Positions 59,510 to 64,000 of a stretch of 64,000 nucleotides of DNA are shown in pieces; the first letter of the stretch is position 1; the number at the start of each line of letters is the position of its first letter. The notes beneath the pieces are model-generated. The model worked only from the letters and a program-made list of their open reading frames with translations. It did not search any database and had not been told where the DNA came from. The stretch spans positions 2,728,001 through 2,792,000 of the forward strand of contig JACCLO010000010.1 in the NCBI GenBank assembly GCA_029448655.1, written 5' to 3'. This stretch comes from Wolfiporia cocos (Eukaryota > Basidiomycota > Agaricomycetes > Polyporales > Phaeolaceae). The translations under genes and the position numbers were made by a program.

Positions 59510-59770
59510 GGAATTCACCCCTGTGGCATGGGGCACAAACCCCCATGGCATGGGCCAAAAATCCCCGTGGTGTAGGGCACGAATCCCCGTGGCACGGGGT
59601 ACAAATCCCCGTGGTGTGGGGTATTTACATTACAAAATCCCCATGCCACAGGACACAAATGCCTGTGGCATGGGCCACAAACTCCCATGGAATGGGCCAT
59701 GAATCCCCATGGTGTGGGGCACGAATCCCCATGGCATGGGGCACGAATCCCCGTGGTGCAGGGCAGGAAC
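59510..59770 (+). repeat. 22-bp minisatellite, first array
   Basis: About 11 diverged copies of a unit like ACAAATCCCCGTGGCATGGGGC. Each unit contains its own small palindrome (CCCC-TGGCA-GGGG). Because 22 is not a multiple of three, the frame rotates every unit, leaving long stop-free frames in all phases. Confidence 0.8.
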
Positions 59771-60309
59771 AGCGCGCACACCTTGCAGGCGCTGGGCATG
59801 GGAATCCACCGGCCAACTCTGCGGATGGCAGGCGCCCTATCTAATGGGAGGAGGATCAATGACGCACATGGATGCCACGTGGCAAATGTGGCGTCAATGT
59901 GCGCAAAACGCGAGCGACACGCGAGTGACACACTAGCGGCACGCAATCGCCTACGGCGCGAGCTCCCCTTACTTTATGGACTAGCTTAATTACCCGTGGC
60001 TTCGCCATGGTCACACTGCTTTTTCCACTTCAATATATTACTCCAATCCATGTGTGCCTATTTCAGATAATCAGGGGTTTTTTTAAGTTACCTGTGAATC
60101 CCCTATGAATTTCATGTGCATCACTCATGGGTTCCCCAACTTGCCTCTTTTGTCTCTTGTCTCTGCTTGCTCAGCCACTTCTGACACCTTGCTGATGCTC
60201 AGTCTCATCGTCACTTTGCTTGTAATACTGTGTAATGTGGTGTCAAAATGTTCTTCATTTTTTTGCAATCTTTTGGCAGGCATCTACAGCACAGGCCATT
60301 TATGTTACA

Positions 60310-61030
60310 AAAATCCCCGTGGCATGAGGCATAAATCCCCGTGGCACAGGGCACAAATACCTGTGGTGTGGGGTACAAATCCCCGTGGTGTGGAGTATTT
60401 ACATTACAAAATCCCCGTGCTACAGGACACAAATCCCCGTAGCACAGGGCACAAATCTCCATGGCACAGAGCACAAATCCCCATGGCATTGGGATGCAAA
60501 TCCCTGTGGCATGGGGTACAAATCCCCATGGTGTGGGGTATTTACATTACAAAACCCCCATGCCACAGGACACAAATCCCCGTGGCACGGGGCACAAATC
60601 TCCATGGCACAGAGCACAAATCCCCGTGGCATGGGGCACAAATCCCTGTGTCATTGGGATGCAAATTCCTGTGGCATGGGGCACAAATCCCCGTGGCACA
60701 GGACACACAAATTCCTGTGGCATGGGCCACAATCCCCATGGTGTAGGGTATTTACATTACAAAAATCCCCATGCCACAGGGCACAAATCCCTGTGGCATG
60801 GGGCACAAACCTCTGTGGCACAGGACACACATCCCCATGGCATGGGGCACAAATCCCTGTGGAATTGGGATGCAAATCCCTGTGGCATGGGGTACAAATC
60901 CCCATGCCACAGGACACAAATGCCTGTGGCATGGGCCACAAACCCCCATGGAATGGGCCATGAATCCCCGTGGTGTGGGGCATGAATCCCTGTGGCATGG
61001 GGCATGAATCCCCGTGGTACGGGGCAGGAA
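60310..61030 (+). repeat. 22-bp minisatellite, second array
   Basis: About 30 copies of the same 22-bp unit, interrupted three times by a short spacer containing GTATTTACATTACAAAA (about 60400, 60537 and 60750). Long ORFs here (up to 213 codons) are products of the repeat and are not called as genes. Confidence 0.8.
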
Positions 61031-61559
61031 CAGCGCGCGCGCCTTGCAGGCGCCGGGCGTGGGAATCCACCGGCCAACTCCGCGGATGGCAAGTGCCCTA
61101 TCTAATGGGAGCAGGATCGACGACGCGCATGGATACCACACGGCAAACGTGGCGTCCATGTGTGCAAAACGTGTGCTGAACGTGCGCAAAACACAAGCGA
61201 CACGTGAGCGACATGCTAGCTGCACGCTAGCCGCACGCGAGCACCTCTGGCACGAGCCCCCATTACTTATAGATGTCCCTGGTTGTACGCAGCAGCGACA
61301 TCACACTGCAGTCTGACCGATGTCACTTGCCTGTCTTTCTTGCGCGCCCCTTTGTGTAGGGCAGATTGCACTGAACTCTACCAAAGTCACCAGTCCAGGT
61401 CATACTTTCTTGCACGCTTTTGCGTAATGCGGCTCGCGAACTCCGACATAGCTCGGCGTCGGTTTTTTGCTAGCACCGGTAGCTATGCATGCCATCTTCA
61501 CCCTCATATAATCTCACCCGAGGGTCCGAGATGGCTGTCGAGGCTTCCCTCTAGTGCTG

Positions 61560-61695
61560 CCGCAAAGGCAAGATACCTCTTACCTCGAGGTAACCAAAGG
61601 TAACATGCCAAGGTGCCGCTTTACCTGGAGGTACCTCGAGGTAAACCACCGAAATGCCGATTTGACCTCGAGGTACCTCGAGGTACCTTCTTCCG
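61560..61695. repeat. Cluster of ACCTCGAGGT palindromes
   Basis: The perfect palindrome TACCTCGAGGTA and half-sites (GGTAAC, GGAGGTACC) recur several times. Dense palindromes of this type can be binding sites or transposon subterminal repeats. No gene was seen. Confidence 0.5.
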
Positions 61696-62474
61696 GTTAT
61701 GGTATATACAGTGTACCTTGGCACAGCAGTTTGAGACTGACTACTTGTGAGCACAGATCTGAGCATATTGCAGTCTACAGTGCATAGACGTTTCGTTTAC
61801 ATTCAGTGGAATACACACACGAGATATGAAGGAGATTGAACAAGGGGAAGTGGTATAGATTTAAGATACTTGACCAGAGCGTGCATTTGTGCTGTCTTGG
61901 CACAGCGTGACAATCCGTGACAGTCTAATGATCACTATGTCACAATGAGCTAGATGAGCCACACAGTCAGCCATTCATGCTCTTGACGAGACTCGTCTCT
62001 CATGAGTATGGCTCGTATATTCACATTTAAATCGACCCTAGCTACTGTGTTGCTGATAATGAGGTATCTACCAAACATATCTCCCAACGCACTATTTGTG
62101 TCATGTAATGGGCGCTTCCGTTGCGATCACGCGGATGCACCTGCGGCAATATGTCACACTTCTGCGACTTTCGAATCCATGGTACACATCCCATATTCAG
62201 CAACAGTATAGAGAACAAATATCCAATGTATTTCATATGCGTGAGCACTGGCAAGTCTTTCTATAATTTTAAATGGCCTAATTTACGTGGGATTATGGCC
62301 ACACAACTTGAAACCGGGTCAGACGCAGCTAAATTGGCAGGTTTATTGCAGCCTTCACACTGGAGGGATCCTACATTGTCACAATCCTTGTGACGTCTCA
62401 GGCTGCCGGCACAGAGTCCAAAGGGGAGCCCTAACTAAAGGGCCATAGGCCAGTGGGGCACATGTCAAAACAGC
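61696..62474. other. Intergenic, no feature recognised
   Basis: Short frames only, up to 90 codons (62121-62393). No family resemblance. Confidence 0.4.
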
Positions 62475-62479
62475 GAGAG

Positions 62480-63019
62480 TGTTACGATTTTACCAGGTAC
62501 ACTCGAGTATTCTCCTTGACGCCTCACTGTGTATGAGGACTTAGCATTCAACCGCTGTACCAGCGCTCTATTTCTAGGGGCCTCCGTTCAACCGTAGGCC
62601 CTGTTTCATGTATAACACCCTATGCCCATTCCCTGCATTCGTATCACGTTCTAGCTGATATTCTGTGTCTAACCACAGTAGTTCTCCATTTCATCCCTTG
62701 TTGCGCTCAACCGCAACACTTCTCCCTTATTACTTATATCGTTAGCCCAACGGACTTAATAGTAGCAGTACCAAAGACACTATGACCCCAATTAACGGAT
62801 CGCAGTATATAACCTGATGTAAATACCGGTCGAGTTCCTCAGCTCAACCTTGTTGAATTACAAGGATCTTATACTCGTTCTCAAAGGCTTGAGCAATTAA
62901 GCCCGCAGCTTGTATATCGACGCTCTGACTCTGAGGAGTCCGACGAGTAGTGCGCTACTCGATACGCTGAGTAACTCGACTTAGTTATTTTGCGTAGAAC
63001 AGATATTCGATCCGTAACA
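62480..63019. mobile_element. Solo LTR, 540 bp, with 5-bp target duplication
   Basis: It starts TGTTACGATTTTACC and ends GATCCGTAACA, giving 7-bp inverted ends TGTTACG/CGTAACA. The 5-bp sequence GAGAG flanks both sides (62475-62479 and 63020-63024). A TATA-like TATATAA lies at 62806-62812. No second copy or internal region is nearby. It is best read as the remnant of an LTR element lost by LTR-LTR recombination. Confidence 0.8.
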
Positions 63020-63024
63020 GAGAG

Positions 63025-64000
63025 TTGTGTCTTCAGAGGAAAGGACGGGGAAACACCCCAAAGCGATTTCTGACTAGCTTCTTGGATTGCTAAGTCTAAG
63101 GCCTTTCAGGGCGCTTAGACCTACTGCTTATATACATGCAAGACCCTAATCTACTAGTCAATAGGTATGACCCTAAAGTAGAGGTCTGTGCGCATGGTAT
63201 GGTGCCATTATGCCAGTAATGGTGGCACCTCTGTGTTGTGATGGTGCCACAGTAATGTAGGCGCCGGCTTGGTAAAATGACTTCATGTGTCATATGTCAA
63301 TAGTCAGCGGGCCGCTGTCTAATCCCTATAGGATAAGCGGGCCACACTAAGAATAACACATGAGGCCATATTCTAGACCAGTAATGGTCTAGAGTTGAGA
63401 TGAGGTCACTACCATATTTTTAGGAGGTGACATCATTGTAAGCGAGGCCGTTGACGACCAACTATTTACTTAGATAAGATAGTAACCTGGGGCATAGCCA
63501 CCTGTGATGGTACCTAGTCCCACTATCTAATCTAGAAAGTTAGTGAGTCACGTGATCTCTATTCAGTGGATCACGTGATCCGATAATCTTCTACTGCCTT
63601 CCAGGAACCTGGGCATGGTAGGGGCTGATGTGCTGAGTGCTGTAGGTCAATAGTACGACTGCTGCACGACTTTCTATTCTGAAATAGTAGAAGAGGAGGG
63701 AACACCCCGGATAAATCCGTGACATACATGCTCAAGAATTTTATCATATATAATGTTCATATATGATGTATGTACAACATGAAGGCCATAGGTTTAGAAA
63801 TGAGGACAAAGGATGAATTTGTGCCAAGGACCACTAGAACACTGTACGTCATCAGCAAAGTGTGAGACCGTAGATCTACTCATATCTACGTAGATATACC
63901 TAGCAGGTCCTGTAACTGTAGCCGGACTGGTATACTCATGTATAACCCCCTTATAGTAGCAGGTCCTTGCAATAGCAAGCGCCCAGGGGATGGGTTCCTG
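63025..64000. other. Repeat-like right edge, no gene
   Basis: No coding region was seen. Around 63550-63582 GATCACGTGATC-type palindromes occur twice (core TCACGTGA, an E-box form). GTGGTGCCA/TGGCACC words near 63200-63250 recur in both orientations. It may be part of a further transposon running off the window. Confidence 0.3.

Larger units (their letters stand above)
58880..61275 (+). repeat. Nested repeat modules with rolling-circle-like hairpins
   Basis: A module recurs about three times. Each begins with a hairpin motif, TTACCCGTGGCTTCGCCA (about 58888, 59357 and 59989). A conserved block TCTCTGC(C/T)(C/T)GCTCAGCCACT...GCTTTGCTTGTA follows (about 59015, 59402 and 60163), then CTACAG(T/C)ACAGGC(T/C)ATTTATG (about 59131 and 60285), a 22-bp minisatellite, and a closing block from GGCAGGAACAGCGCGC to CGAGC(T/C)CCC (59762-59970 and 61023-61262). 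Helentron-type non-autonomous elements share this design (short hairpins around internal tandem repeats), but no Rep/helicase is present. Confidence 0.5.

Noticed and set aside
60105..61225. ORFs of 139-213 codons with HGTQIPVAWGT-type repeats
   Set aside because: They are translations of the 22-bp minisatellite, stop-free in several frames on both strands.
1..64000. CRISPR arrays, rRNA genes, viral genes, reverse transcriptase or transposase genes
   Set aside because: No regularly spaced repeats with unique spacers, no rRNA sequence and no recognisable RT, integrase or transposase motifs were seen in any frame read.

Overview
The window looks like nuclear DNA of a filamentous basidiomycete, probably an Agaricomycete. 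Genes are broken by many short GT-AG introns (about 46-80 nt) with CTRAY-like branch sites. There is a tandem family of membrane cytochrome P450s, a velvet-family regulator, and fungal LTR, hAT-like and rolling-circle-like repeats. No bacterial, organellar or viral genes were seen.

Layout. 1-3098 (-): an importin-13/Kap122-type karyopherin, cut by the left edge. 3691-18766 (-): four co-oriented, apparently intact P450 genes. A fifth, internally deleted P450 relic lies at 20835-21790. The array is punctuated by a 1.05-kb fold-back element (7703-8752) and a small inverted-repeat element (20131-20395). 23444-25486 (-): a Ser/Pro/Leu-rich protein of unknown function. 25487-37850: a gene-poor stretch with only weak coding candidates. 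37852-41431 (-): a VosA-type velvet regulator with a very long Pro/His/Tyr/Gly-rich tail. 43114-43890: a hAT-like non-autonomous element. 44124-47991 (-): a family X DNA polymerase (Pol4/Pol lambda type). 49743-50986 (+): a LaeA-like methyltransferase. 51430-53375 (-): mitochondrial bc1 complex subunit 2 (QCR2). From 54 kb rightward the window is repeats: a hAT-like element with a perfect 8-bp target duplication, a 1.9-kb LTR element with apparently identical LTRs, nested modules with a 22-bp minisatellite, and a solo LTR with a 5-bp target duplication.

How the parts relate. The P450s are tandem duplicates, with shared protein signatures, shared upstream blocks and one shared unusual gene structure: a 14-nt micro-exon encodes the oxygen-activating I-helix motif. 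They are plausible oxidases of specialised metabolism or detoxification, but no backbone synthase was recognised beside them. The velvet and LaeA-like genes lie about 8 kb apart. In ascomycetes these families form a complex controlling development and secondary metabolism, so the proximity deserves a look, although neither a link nor chance can be shown from this window. Importin, Pol4 and QCR2 are housekeeping genes.

Exon boundaries were read by eye from splice signals and family resemblance. For the velvet and methyltransferase genes the spliced lengths divide exactly by three (2460 and 1020 nt). For the other genes only the ends and selected exons were worked out.
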